Below, piece by piece: positions 50,092-58,870 of a DNA stretch of 64,000 bases. The position numbers and the translations under genes are program-made. The notes beneath the pieces were generated by a model, which was not told where the DNA came from, ran no database searches, and saw only the letters and a list, made by a program, of their open reading frames with translations. Where the stretch lies: the NCBI GenBank assembly GCA_963704335.1, contig OY969889.1:1240001-1304000 (forward strand), in the 5' to 3' direction. Position 1 is the first letter of the stretch, and every line of letters starts with the position of its first letter. The stretch comes from PALSA-612 sp963704335. Lineage in GTDB: Bacteria; Actinomycetota; Thermoleophilia; Gaiellales; Gaiellaceae.

Positions 50092-51724
50092 AGGCGTAGG
50101 CGGCGAGGCCCGGGCTGAGGCGGACCTCAACCGTCCGGTCTGCCCGTCGCCCGAAGTCGGCCAGCGTGTAGAGCCTGTTGGCCGAGACGCGCACCGTTCG
50201 CGTGCGGCGGCCGTCCACACGCACTTCTACCGTCCCGGCGCCGCTGAGCACGAGATGGACCAGCCGCGTGAACGCGCGAATCCGCAGTCGAGCATTGCGG
50301 CCGGCGATGCTGCGCTCGCCTTCGATTCGCCAGCGACCGGCGTAGGCAAACCCATCCGTCGGCAGCGCCTCCGGGAACGTGTAAGCCGCCAGCCGCTGTT
50401 CCTGGATGGGCGATCCGGAGTACGCGGGGGACAGGCGTTCCCAACCCAAATAGGTCTCCGGCGTCTGCGGCCCCTCGGGCGTGCTGTCCGGACGTACGGC
50501 AGCGCGTGGTGCGCGGGTGACGGCCAGCAGCGTGCGAATGGCGCGCTCCGTGCGCTCGTACTCGCCCTCCCCGAAGTGGACGTACCGCACGTGGCCGGCG
50601 CGGTCGACCAGATAGTTGGCAGGCCAGTACTGGTTCGCGTACGCGTTCCAGGTCCCGAAGTCGTTGTCGAGCGGCACCGGATGCTCGATGCCGAGGTCTT
50701 GCACGGCCCGGCGCACGTTGCCAGGCTCGTGCTCGAAGGCGAACTCGGGCGCGTGAACGCCGACGACGACCAGGCCATCGCGCCGGTACGCGTCGTACCA
50801 CGCCTTCACGTGCGGCAGCTCGCGCAGGCAGTTGACGCACGTGTATGTCCAGAAGTTCACGAGCACGACCTTTCCGCGAAGACCCGCCAGGGTCAGCGGG
50901 CGACCGCCCGGCGTGTTGAGCCACAGGGACACGTTCTGGAAGTCCGGCGCCGGCCCGTAATCGTCCAGCGCCGCCGTCGCCCGCGTGCCCGGCCCGCTGC
51001 CTGCTTCACGAAGCCCGGCGAGTGCGCTCCTTGCTCGTGTGCTCGACTCGACGTGCTCCTGCACTGCTCGCGTGTAGCCGGGAACGGCCGTTGTGAAGTG
51101 GCGGTCGACGTTCAGCGTGATCGCAAGCGCTGTCGCGGCGATCACGATTCCCAGCCCGCGCCGCAGCGCCAGTGCGTGGGCACGGACCGCGGTGAGGCGG
51201 CCTGCGCGCTGGCCGCCGATCGCGAAGGCGAGGAGCGGCACCGCGTGGCCGAGCGAGTACGCCACCGTGAGCAGCAGAGTGTCGATGCCGACCTCGCGGC
51301 TCGCCGCGACGACGGCCACGGCGGCGAGCACCGGACCGGCGCACGGCACCATCACGAGCCCGAGGCTGGCTCCGAGCACGAAGCCTCCGCCGACGTCGCG
51401 GCCGCTCCGCCTCGTGAACCGCGCGAGTGGCCGTTCGACGAGCAGGCCGACGCTCGGGAAGATCAGCGTGGCCGCGACGAGGAAGAGCAGCGCGAGCGCG
51501 ACGTTCCTCAGCACGTCGAGCGGCAGCCCGAGCAGGTCGAGGAGCCACGCCGCGAAGAGCACGGACAGCGTGAAGCTGACGACCAGGCCGGCCACGATCG
51601 CGTAGGGGCGGCGAGGACCGCCTGCGGCCGAGCCGGCGAGCAGCACCGGGAGCACGGGCAGGACGCATGGCGACAGAGCCGTGATCAGGCCCGCTACGAA
51701 CCCGATGCCCAGGAGGACGAGCAT
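50075..51724 (-). CDS. dipZ: DipZ-like fusion: CcdA membrane domain, TlpA thioredoxin, C-terminal beta domain
   Basis: 549 residues. Six membrane helices carry the CcdA cysteines in LSPCVLPVLPVLL and VMVPCAGPVLA. A TlpA-like thioredoxin domain follows with the active site NFWTYTCVNCLRELP (CVNC). The last ~150 residues form a carbohydrate-binding-like beta domain (AGRWRIEGERSI, GTVEVRVDGRRTRTV), the architecture of mycobacterial DipZ. It relays electrons across the membrane to extracytoplasmic disulfides. The ATG at 51724 begins MLVLLGIGFVAGLITALSPC. Confidence 0.92.
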   Translation of the reverse strand: MLVLLGIGFVAGLITALSPCVLPVLPVLLAGSAAGGPRRPYAIVAGLVVSFTLSVLFAAWLLDLLGLPLDVLRNVALALLFLVAATLIFPSVGLLVERPLARFTRRSGRDVGGGFVLGASLGLVMVPCAGPVLAAVAVVAASREVGIDTLLLTVAYSLGHAVPLLAFAIGGQRAGRLTAVRAHALALRRGLGIVIAATALAITLNVDRHFTTAVPGYTRAVQEHVESSTRARSALAGLREAGSGPGTRATAALDDYGPAPDFQNVSLWLNTPGGRPLTLAGLRGKVVLVNFWTYTCVNCLRELPHVKAWYDAYRRDGLVVVGVHAPEFAFEHEPGNVRRAVQDLGIEHPVPLDNDFGTWNAYANQYWPANYLVDRAGHVRYVHFGEGEYERTERAIRTLLAVTRAPRAAVRPDSTPEGPQTPETYLGWERLSPAYSGSPIQEQRLAAYTFPEALPTDGFAYAGRWRIEGERSIAGRNARLRIRAFTRLVHLVLSGAGTVEVRVDGRRTRTVRVSANRLYTLADFGRRADRTVEVRLSPGLAAYAFTFGS

Positions 51725-51830
51725 GCGCTGCGAGCGTATCCGGGAGAGCTTGCGCCGAGGTTACGAGGTAAGGCCGGTGGCTTCCGCGACACCAACTCCT
51801 TCGACAGCATCGAACGACAAGGAGGAGTGC

Positions 51831-52517
51831 ATGCCCTCTACGCGGACCTTCCGTCCGATCGCTCTCGCGCTGACGATGGTGATCGTCCTCTTCAGCGCCT
51901 TCGTCGCCCTCGCCGTCGCCGGCGGGCACGACGCCACAGCCCACGGCGATGAAGCCCACGCGGCGACGGTGTCGGACAAGGAGCTCGCCCTCCGCCAGGA
52001 GATGCGAAGGCTCTGGGAGGACCACGTCACGTGGACGCGGCTCGCGATCATCAGCCTGACGACGGACTCCCCGGACACCCAGGCGACCGTCGGCCGCTTG
52101 CTGAAGAACCAGACGGACATCGGCAATGCCGTCAAGCCCTTCTACGGCGTCGCTGCCGGGAAGCAGCTGACGACTCTCTTGCGCGAGCACATCCTCATCG
52201 CGGCCGACCTGATCGCAGCCGCCAAGGCAGGCGACCAGAAGGCAGTCGCCGCCGAGCAGGCGCGCTGGAGGGTGAACGCGGACAAGATCTCCGCCTTCCT
52301 CTCCAAGGCGAATCCGCGTTTCTGGAAGCCCGGCGCGATGAAGGCGATGATGTACGCCCACCTGGGTCTGACGACGGACGAAGTCGTCGCCCGCCTTCAG
52401 CGCAAGTGGGCCGCCGACGTTCGCGCCTCCGATCGAATCCACGAGCAGATCCTGCACATGGCGGACATGCTCTCGAGCGGACTGGTCAAGCAGTTCCCGG
52501 CCCGCTTCCGCGAGTAA
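51831..52517 (+). CDS. Exported helical protein of unknown function
   Basis: 228 residues from ATG 51831, chosen for the GGAGGAG Shine-Dalgarno at 51821-51827. A signal peptide (IALALTMVIVLFSAFVALAV) is followed by a His/Asp-rich segment (GGHDATAHGDEAHAA) that could bind metal, then an all-helical domain, e.g. HVTWTRLAIISLTTDSPDTQ and REHILIAADLIAAAKAGDQ, compatible with a four-helix bundle. The family is not named here. It precedes an ECF sigma/anti-sigma pair by 41 bp and may be their product or sensor. Confidence 0.75.
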   Translation: MPSTRTFRPIALALTMVIVLFSAFVALAVAGGHDATAHGDEAHAATVSDKELALRQEMRRLWEDHVTWTRLAIISLTTDSPDTQATVGRLLKNQTDIGNAVKPFYGVAAGKQLTTLLREHILIAADLIAAAKAGDQKAVAAEQARWRVNADKISAFLSKANPRFWKPGAMKAMMYAHLGLTTDEVVARLQRKWAADVRASDRIHEQILHMADMLSSGLVKQFPARFRE

Positions 52518-52558
52518 GAACGCGTGGCAGTGTCACCGCCGGCGGAGAGGGCTGCCGC

Positions 52559-53263
52559 GTGACCACAGTTAACCTTCCTGCCGTCGAGCCGATGAACGAA
52601 CGCACGCAAGCGGTTGCGCCGCCCGCACGGGTGTTGCCCTTCGACGGTGAGTCGCGGGACTGGCTACGCGATCTGCGTTCTTCCGGGGCGACCAAGGACG
52701 AGGCGGATGCGCGGCTGCATGAGCTGCTGCTCCGCGCGGCTCGCTTCGAGGTGTCCCGCCGGCGGCAGGCGCTTCCTCACGTGCGCGGCGACGAGCTCGA
52801 CGACATCGCCCTCGAAGCTGCAGACGACGCCCTCATGAGCGTGCTCCGGCGTCTCGACGACTTTCGGGGCGCCAGTCGCTTCACGACCTGGGCCTACAAG
52901 TTCGCCCTGCTCGAGGCGGCGGTCAAGCTTCGGAAGCGTGCCTGGCAGGGGCGGGAGCTGCCGCTCGACCCCGAGAGCTGGGATGCGATCTCGAGCACCG
53001 ATCTCGGACCGGATGCCGAGGCGGAGCAGCGCGAGCTGCTAGACACGGTTCAGCGGGCGATCGCCGAGGTGCTGACCCGGCACCAGCGCCAAGTTCTCGT
53101 CGCCCTTGCTCTGAACGGCGTGCCGATCGACGTGCTTGCTGAACGGCTCGGCACGACGCGTGGGGCGCTGTACAAGACTTTGCACGACGCGCGCCACAAG
53201 CTGCGCAAGCACTTGCACGAGTGTGGACTTTCCCCGGAGCACCTCCTCCAGGAGACGTCCTGA
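52559..53263 (+). CDS. ECF-type RNA polymerase sigma factor
   Basis: 234 residues from GTG 52559, preceded by GGAGAGG. Region 2 includes RGDELDDIALEAADDALMSV and DFRGASRFTTWAYKFALLEA; region 4 includes LTRHQRQVLVALALNGVPID and AERLGTTRGALYKTLHDARH. The last residue codons run into the ATG of an anti-sigma gene (TGATG). The ~50-residue N-terminal extension is unusual. It probably directs genes of envelope stress, given the exported protein upstream; this is inference. Confidence 0.88.
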   Translation: MTTVNLPAVEPMNERTQAVAPPARVLPFDGESRDWLRDLRSSGATKDEADARLHELLLRAARFEVSRRRQALPHVRGDELDDIALEAADDALMSVLRRLDDFRGASRFTTWAYKFALLEAAVKLRKRAWQGRELPLDPESWDAISSTDLGPDAEAEQRELLDTVQRAIAEVLTRHQRQVLVALALNGVPIDVLAERLGTTRGALYKTLHDARHKLRKHLHECGLSPEHLLQETS

Positions 53264-53496
53264 TGGAGCAACGAGATCCCAACCAGGCACTTGGCCGTCT
53301 GCTCGGCCCCGCCGGGCCGGAGGTCGGATGCGACACGTGCTTCGACGAGCTCGACCGGTACGTCGAGCTCGAGCTTGCCGGTGAAGACGCAGACGCGGCG
53401 ATCCCCGGTCTACGTGCGCACCTCGACGGCTGCCCGGCCTGCCGGGAGGAGCACGCCAGCCTGCTCGCGCTCGCCAGCGGGGAGCAGGCGCTCTAG
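53263..53496 (+). CDS. Zinc-finger anti-sigma factor, soluble
   Basis: 77 residues. GCDTCFDELDRYVELELAG (C23, C26) and AHLDGCPACREEH (H53, C57, C60) form the HxxxCxxC ZAS zinc site. No membrane helix follows, unlike most transmembrane anti-sigma factors, so it must act in the cytoplasm, perhaps as a redox or metal sensor. The ATG overlaps the sigma stop by one base. The stop overlaps the convergent helicase gene by 4 bp. Confidence 0.85.
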   Translation: MEQRDPNQALGRLLGPAGPEVGCDTCFDELDRYVELELAGEDADAAIPGLRAHLDGCPACREEHASLLALASGEQAL

Positions 53497-55967
53497 GAGG
53501 TTTCCGCCGGGGAGGTCGCTGCTTCTGCCGGCTGGACCGCTTCGGCCTCGGCCTCGGCAGCCGGTGCCGCCTCCGAGCCGTTGGGCGTAGGCGTCACTCC
53601 AGTGCCACGCTTCTTGCGGCGCCTGCGCCTGCGCGATCGCCGTGGAGGCTTCGGCTCGGGAAGATTCTCGGCGAGGGCTCCGGCGACGTCGTGAACCGTG
53701 CCCAGCTCTTCACGGGCGGCGTCGAGCAGCTTGGTCGCACGCGGCGTGTATCCCTCGGCCGACGCCAGCAATGCCGCGGCCACGGTCAGCGGCTGCTCGC
53801 GTGCCGCTGCGACGAGCTTCGCCGCGTTCTCTTCGTGGCGGTGGCCCCGTGAGTTGGCGAGTGCGCCGAGCAGGCGCTTGGCCTCGGCGAATTCGGCGCT
53901 TGCCGCGCGATCCTGCGCCTTGCGCGTCGCCCGCGCTAGTCGCCACGTCCACCGGGCCAGGATCTGTTCCGGCGCGTCGGGCTTCTCCTGCGCGATCGCA
54001 TGCAGCAACATGCGGCCGCCGGGCAAACGGTCCTTCTCCCAGGGCGGCGCCTGGGTGACGAGCGTGACGAGGTCGTCGAAGCTCGCGCGGTCGACCGTGG
54101 TGGAAAGCCGGTCGGCGAGCGCCATCATCCGCAGCCGCCGGTTGGGGTTCTCGGCCGCGCAGGTGAAGAGGAACTGGTCGAGAGCCTCCTTGCCTGCCCG
54201 CCCGTCCGTGAAGCTCTTGACGATGTCGGCGCGCTCTTCGAAACGCACGGCGCGCCCGGCGAACGTCGCCCAGTAGCGCTGCTCCTCGTCGTCGAGGTAC
54301 TTCGGGTCTATCCGCTGCCACTCGCGTGCGATGACGGCGAGGCGCCGTCGCACGTCGGGAGTGACGGGGACGAGCCACGGCGCCGGCGTCAGCCTGCGGC
54401 GGGCGCGCCGCTGGTAGCGGCGGCGCGGCGCAGGAGTCACCCGGGCGCCCTCGCGGTAGAAGTCCGCGTCGAGTAGCGAGTGCAGGGTGATCACGCGATC
54501 GGAGTGGGTCGAGCCCTTGTTCACGAAGTCGACGACGACGCCGGCCTCCTTGCGCGGATGCATCCGCATGATGCGGCCGATGCGCTGCTGATACACGCGA
54601 CGGCTGGCCGTCGGCGCCAGGTGCATGACGACGGTCGCGCGCGGCGAGTTCCAGCCCTCCGCGAGCAGCATTGCGTTGATGAGGACGTTGATCTCGCCCC
54701 GCTCGTAAGCGGCCAGCGTCTCCGCCAGGCGCACGGGCGGCGTTCGTCCCGACACGGCTTCGGCCTTGAGGCCCGTCGCACGGAACTCCTGGGCGAGGTT
54801 GTACGCGTGGTCGACGCCTGCCGCGTAGACGATCCCGGGCGTGTCTTCGAAGCGGTCGCGGTAGAGGCTCGCGGCCGCCTGGTTCAGCGCCACGTGGTCG
54901 AGGACTTTCGCCAGCGCGCCTTCGTCGAAGTCGCCGCCGACGATCGGCACGGAGTTGATCGCCGCCACCGGCGGCACGCGCAGACAGCGAAGCGGCGCGA
55001 TCAGGCCGCGGCGGGCAGCGTCCTGGAGCGGTAGGTCGTCCACCGAGGCAGGGAAGACGTCGGCCACCTGCTTGGCGATCAGCTGTTCGGTCGCCGTCAT
55101 GCCGATGTAGATCGGGTCGGGGAAGCTGCGAATTGCCGCGGACGTCTTCTCGCCGAGGGCGGTGTGCGCCTCGTCCGCGATCACCAGGTGGTACGCCTCG
55201 CGGTTGAGATCACCGACATGGCGGGCGAACCACGCGTAGGTCTGAATCGTGATCGGGTTCGAGATCGGCGGCGCGCTACCGGAGAGGACCTCGGGCGTGA
55301 GCCTGTCGCCGTAGCCCTCCGCCGTCAGCTCGCGGATGAACTGGCTGACGAGCAGCCTGCGGTGCGTGAGGATGAGGACGCCGGCAGTACGAGCCGCCTC
55401 GACGAAGCCTGCTGCCGCGATCGTCTTACCGGAGGCCGTCGGGTGACGGAAGCGGTAGCGGCGCACCGCGCCAGGGTCCTCACCGACGGGCTCCAGCTCT
55501 TCGTCTGCGACCTCGACCTGCCCGTTCTCCTCGGCGTATGCCGAGAGGTCGCCGTTCTCTTCGTCTTCGCCATCCGGTAGCGCCTCGAAGCCGTTCGCCT
55601 CCTCGAGCTCGCGCTGGTTGGCGGTGATGAGCGCCGTGAGCATGCCGGCCAGCGCGTCCACCTGGTGGCGGCGCAACTCGGTTCCGGACTCCAGCAGCGG
55701 CGGCTTGCCCGTGAGCACGCGCTCCAGCCCGAGCATGAGCGCGAAGCGAACTCGCCATTCGTAGGAAGGCTCGTTGTGGCCCGTGTCGATCTCGGTGATC
55801 GCCTCGTCCAGGGCCTGGCGCCGCGCCGTGCCAGAGGCGAGGACCTCGGACGGCTCTTCGTCGGCGCGCAACAGTGGCTCACCGGCCCAGCGTCCGGCGC
55901 GCTCGGCATCCGCATGCAGGCCAAGCGCCTCTGTAGCTGTCGTCCGCTGTTCTGAGATTTCCGGCAT
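53493..55967 (-). CDS. SF2 DEAH-box helicase, SSL2-like
   Basis: 824 residues. RRHQVDALAGML (Q-motif region) is separated from Walker A FRHPTASGKTIAA by an acidic insert of about 55 residues (EEANGFEALPDGEDEENGDL). Then LVIADEAHTALG (DEAH), IGMTATEQ (motif III) and VYQQRIGRIMRMHPR (motif VI). The C-terminal ~250 residues are helical, ending in a basic run (PRRSRRRRRRKKRG) and a Glu/Ala-rich tail. It should translocate on nucleic acid. No nuclease or methylase is adjacent, so restriction or defence is not supported. A dyad sits 5 nt upstream of the ATG. Confidence 0.88.
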   Translation of the reverse strand: MPEISEQRTTATEALGLHADAERAGRWAGEPLLRADEEPSEVLASGTARRQALDEAITEIDTGHNEPSYEWRVRFALMLGLERVLTGKPPLLESGTELRRHQVDALAGMLTALITANQRELEEANGFEALPDGEDEENGDLSAYAEENGQVEVADEELEPVGEDPGAVRRYRFRHPTASGKTIAAAGFVEAARTAGVLILTHRRLLVSQFIRELTAEGYGDRLTPEVLSGSAPPISNPITIQTYAWFARHVGDLNREAYHLVIADEAHTALGEKTSAAIRSFPDPIYIGMTATEQLIAKQVADVFPASVDDLPLQDAARRGLIAPLRCLRVPPVAAINSVPIVGGDFDEGALAKVLDHVALNQAAASLYRDRFEDTPGIVYAAGVDHAYNLAQEFRATGLKAEAVSGRTPPVRLAETLAAYERGEINVLINAMLLAEGWNSPRATVVMHLAPTASRRVYQQRIGRIMRMHPRKEAGVVVDFVNKGSTHSDRVITLHSLLDADFYREGARVTPAPRRRYQRRARRRLTPAPWLVPVTPDVRRRLAVIAREWQRIDPKYLDDEEQRYWATFAGRAVRFEERADIVKSFTDGRAGKEALDQFLFTCAAENPNRRLRMMALADRLSTTVDRASFDDLVTLVTQAPPWEKDRLPGGRMLLHAIAQEKPDAPEQILARWTWRLARATRKAQDRAASAEFAEAKRLLGALANSRGHRHEENAAKLVAAAREQPLTVAAALLASAEGYTPRATKLLDAAREELGTVHDVAGALAENLPEPKPPRRSRRRRRRKKRGTGVTPTPNGSEAAPAAEAEAEAVQPAEAATSPAETS

Positions 55968-55971
55968 GAGT

Positions 55972-55992
55972 GCAGCACACCGTCTGTGCTGC
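55972..55992 (-). promoter_or_regulatory. Inverted repeat at the 5' edge of the helicase gene
   Basis: GCAGCACA (55972-55979) and TGTGCTGC (55985-55992) form a perfect 8-bp dyad with a 5-nt loop, starting 5 bp upstream of the helicase ATG. It would occlude initiation as an RNA hairpin, or act as an operator as DNA. A TTCTAGAA palindrome follows at 55996-56003. Confidence 0.5.
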
Positions 55993-56062
55993 GCCTTCTA
56001 GAAGATCGCCCGCAACGAGTCAGCGAGCTCACCCAGGAGGATACCCAAAGCGGACGAAGGTC

Positions 56063-56068
56063 TACCTT
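56063..56068 (+). promoter_or_regulatory. Leaderless -10 box (TACCTT) for the glycoside hydrolase-deacetylase fusion
   Basis: TACCTT ends 6 nt before the ATG at 56075. Confidence 0.5.
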
Positions 56069-56074
56069 GTGTCC

Positions 56075-58870
56075 ATGGGCGAGGCGCCTGCGCAGCTGAC
56101 CGAAGATCAGCTCGCCGAGCTTCAGCGGTGGGCCGAACGGCTCGTGGCGAAAGGCGCCGAAGGCGAGCTCGAAGTTCTTGCCCGTGCAATTGCGTCATTG
56201 CGCGAGGAGGCTGAGCGAGCTCGTGCCGGCAGGCCTGTCGCCGACGGGGCAGAATTGGCATCGCTCCGCAGTCGAGCCGAGTCCGTCGTCGTCAACGGGG
56301 CTCCCGAGCAAGTGCGCGCTGCGGCGAGGGCCGTGCTCATGCTCTGCGACGACATCGCAGCGCAACGCCGTCACGCGCGCGAGGTGCACGAAGCGAGAAG
56401 ACGCCGCGCGTTGATCCTCGTCGCCGGTGGGGCTGCCTGTGTGGGCCTGGTGGCGGCGCTCGCTCTCCGCGGCGGATCCGGCGGGCTCGACCCGGCAGGA
56501 CCCGCGTCGGCGACCGTTGGGGCGAACGGTTTGTCGACCCTCGCGTTCTCCGTCGAGGGAGACGAGAGGGATCTCGCCTCGACGAAGTGGGTGCTCGACG
56601 GCCGGCCGGTGACGGGACGCGTGACCGCGCGTGACGGCAGGCTGGTGTTCAGACCGCGAAGCCTGAGCAACGGCGAGCACACGATCGAGGTGTCGAGGCC
56701 CGGCGGCTTGTTCGACGACTCCACTGCCTCGTGGGCGTTCGCGGTCGACACGCGCGCGCCCGTGATCAGCGTCACGAAGGACTCGCTCGGCGCGACGCGC
56801 GGCGGGCGGTACACGTTGCGCGGCGCCGTGGAGGTCGGCTCGCGGCTGCGGGTGAACGGCACACTGGCATCGCTGGACGAGAGCGGCCGCTTCTCTGTTC
56901 CTTTCTCGCGCCCGCCGCAGCGCACGGTCGTGCTCATCGCCCGCGATGCCGCCGGCAACGCCACGGACAGCAGGCTCAGGGTCGGCACGGCTCCTCGCCT
57001 GCCGCGGAACCCTGTACGGGCCGTGCACGTGAGCGCCGACGCCTGGGCGCATCCCGGGCTGCGAGCAGGCGTGCTGAGCCTGCTCTCGCAACGCCGGATC
57101 AACGCCGTCGAGCTCGACATCAAGGATGAGCTCGGCATCGTCGGCTGGCGCTCCGGCGTGCCCGTCGCCGGAAAGATCGGCGCCGAGCGGGACACGTACG
57201 ACCTGGCCGAGGCAGTGAAGCTCCTGCACGCTCGCGGCGCGCGGGTGATCGGCCGCCTCGTGGCCTTCCGCGACCCCGTTCTCGCCCAGTGGGCATGGTC
57301 CCGCGGGCGCCGGGAGCTCGTCGTGCAGACGCCATCCGGTGACGCCTACTCGGGTGGCTACGGCGGCTTCACGAACTACGTCCACCCGGACGTGCAGGCC
57401 TACAACGTCGATCTCGCCGTCGCCGCGGCCAAGCTCGGCGTCGACGACATCCTCTACGACTACGTGCGCAGGCCGGACGGGCCGCTCGGATCGATGGTCG
57501 TGCCGGGGCTACGAGGCGACGCCGCGGACGCAATCGTCGGCTTTCTGGCGCGGGCGCGTCGCGACCTCGCTCCGCACGGGACCTTCCTCGGCGCATCGGT
57601 GTTCGGCATCGCGGCCACGCGGCCCGACGAGATCGCGCAAGACGTGCCCGCAATCGCCCGCGAGGTCGACTACGTAGCACCGATGCTCTACCCGTCCCAT
57701 TGGGGCCCGAACGAGTACGGGGTCGGCGACCCTGAGCGGCGGCCCTACGCAATCGTGCGCCGGTCGCTGCTCGATTTCGAGCGAGCGGTGCGCGGGTCGG
57801 GAGCACGCGTTGTGCCGTGGCTCCAGGATTTTTCGCTTGGCGTGGAGTACGGCGAGCGCGAAGTGCGGGCGCAGATAGACGCCACCCTCGCAGCGGGCCT
57901 CGACGAGTACCTGCTCTGGGATCCGACGGTCACGTACGCCAGCGGCGCGCTGACCAGGAACGCGGCGCTGCCGACCGTCGGCGCGCTCACCGCGTCGTCC
58001 CCTGCCTCCCGGCAGCTGGTGCGGCTCCCACGGTCACGCTCGCCGGACGATCCTGTGCGCAGCGGCCTCGAGCCGAACGAGCTCGGCTCGGTCCCCGTCC
58101 TCATGTACCACCGGCTGGCGCCCGACGGCGGCGGTGACTACGACCTCACCGCCGACCAGTTCCGTGCCGAGCTGACGCGCCTCTACCGGGACCACTACCG
58201 GCCGGTAACGGCGTCGTCGCTCGTGGCCGGGAAGATCGACCTCCCGCGTGGCGCCAGCCCCGTCGTCCTGACCTTCGACGACTCCACGAAGAGCCAGGCG
58301 GCGCTGCTCGAGGACGGGCGCATCGATCCCGACTCGGCGGTCGGCATCATGCTCGAGTTTGCGAGAGACCATCCCGACTTCCGCCCGGCAGGGACCTTCT
58401 ACGTCAACCGCGAACCGTTCGGAGACAGTCCTCGCGCGGCTGAGCTGGCACGCCGGCTGTTGGCGCTCGGCTTCGAGCTCGGAAATCACACGTTCGACCA
58501 CGCTCGTCTCGACGAGCTGACCGACGAAGGGGTACAGCGCGAGATCGTGCTGGGCAACCGGCTGATTCGCGAGCTCGTGCCGGGCGCCGAGGTGGACACG
58601 ATCGCACTGCCGTACGGGCTGCTGCCCATCCGGCGCAAGCTCGCCCTGCAGGGGTCGTGGGACGGCGAGAGCTATCGCTTTGCCGGGGCGTTCCTGGCCG
58701 GCGCCGAGCCGTCTCCTTCACCGGCGGCCGGCGACTTCGAGCCGTTGGAGATCCCGCGCATTCGCACAGATCCTCGCGACCTTCCGAATGGCTCTTCCGA
58801 CTGGCTCGCGCGGTTGAAGGCTAGCCCCGGGCTGCGCTACGTGTCCGACGGCAAGCCGGGCACTTCCTAG
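56075..58870 (+). CDS. Membrane-anchored glycoside-hydrolase-like and polysaccharide deacetylase fusion
   Basis: 931 residues. A helical cytoplasmic N-terminus (QLTEDQLAELQRWAERLVAK) leads to one membrane helix (ALILVAGGAACVGLVAALAL, about 110-130). Two Ig-like domains follow. Then comes a putative glycoside hydrolase barrel (DUF4015 type) with NAVELDIKDELGIVGW, GVDDILYDYVRRP and VDYVAPMLYPSHWGP. The last ~280 residues are a NodB-type deacetylase: VPVLMYHRLAP, VVLTFDDSTKS and FELGNHTFDHARLDE. It probably cuts and deacetylates surface glycan outside the cell. ATG 56075 is favoured over GTG 56069 by the box upstream. Confidence 0.87.
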   Translation: MGEAPAQLTEDQLAELQRWAERLVAKGAEGELEVLARAIASLREEAERARAGRPVADGAELASLRSRAESVVVNGAPEQVRAAARAVLMLCDDIAAQRRHAREVHEARRRRALILVAGGAACVGLVAALALRGGSGGLDPAGPASATVGANGLSTLAFSVEGDERDLASTKWVLDGRPVTGRVTARDGRLVFRPRSLSNGEHTIEVSRPGGLFDDSTASWAFAVDTRAPVISVTKDSLGATRGGRYTLRGAVEVGSRLRVNGTLASLDESGRFSVPFSRPPQRTVVLIARDAAGNATDSRLRVGTAPRLPRNPVRAVHVSADAWAHPGLRAGVLSLLSQRRINAVELDIKDELGIVGWRSGVPVAGKIGAERDTYDLAEAVKLLHARGARVIGRLVAFRDPVLAQWAWSRGRRELVVQTPSGDAYSGGYGGFTNYVHPDVQAYNVDLAVAAAKLGVDDILYDYVRRPDGPLGSMVVPGLRGDAADAIVGFLARARRDLAPHGTFLGASVFGIAATRPDEIAQDVPAIAREVDYVAPMLYPSHWGPNEYGVGDPERRPYAIVRRSLLDFERAVRGSGARVVPWLQDFSLGVEYGEREVRAQIDATLAAGLDEYLLWDPTVTYASGALTRNAALPTVGALTASSPASRQLVRLPRSRSPDDPVRSGLEPNELGSVPVLMYHRLAPDGGGDYDLTADQFRAELTRLYRDHYRPVTASSLVAGKIDLPRGASPVVLTFDDSTKSQAALLEDGRIDPDSAVGIMLEFARDHPDFRPAGTFYVNREPFGDSPRAAELARRLLALGFELGNHTFDHARLDELTDEGVQREIVLGNRLIRELVPGAEVDTIALPYGLLPIRRKLALQGSWDGESYRFAGAFLAGAEPSPSPAAGDFEPLEIPRIRTDPRDLPNGSSDWLARLKASPGLRYVSDGKPGTS

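Noticed and set aside
53493..55967. Restriction or phage-defence helicase
   Set aside because: No methylase, nuclease or defence gene lies alongside; the neighbours are a sigma/anti-sigma pair and an envelope enzyme.
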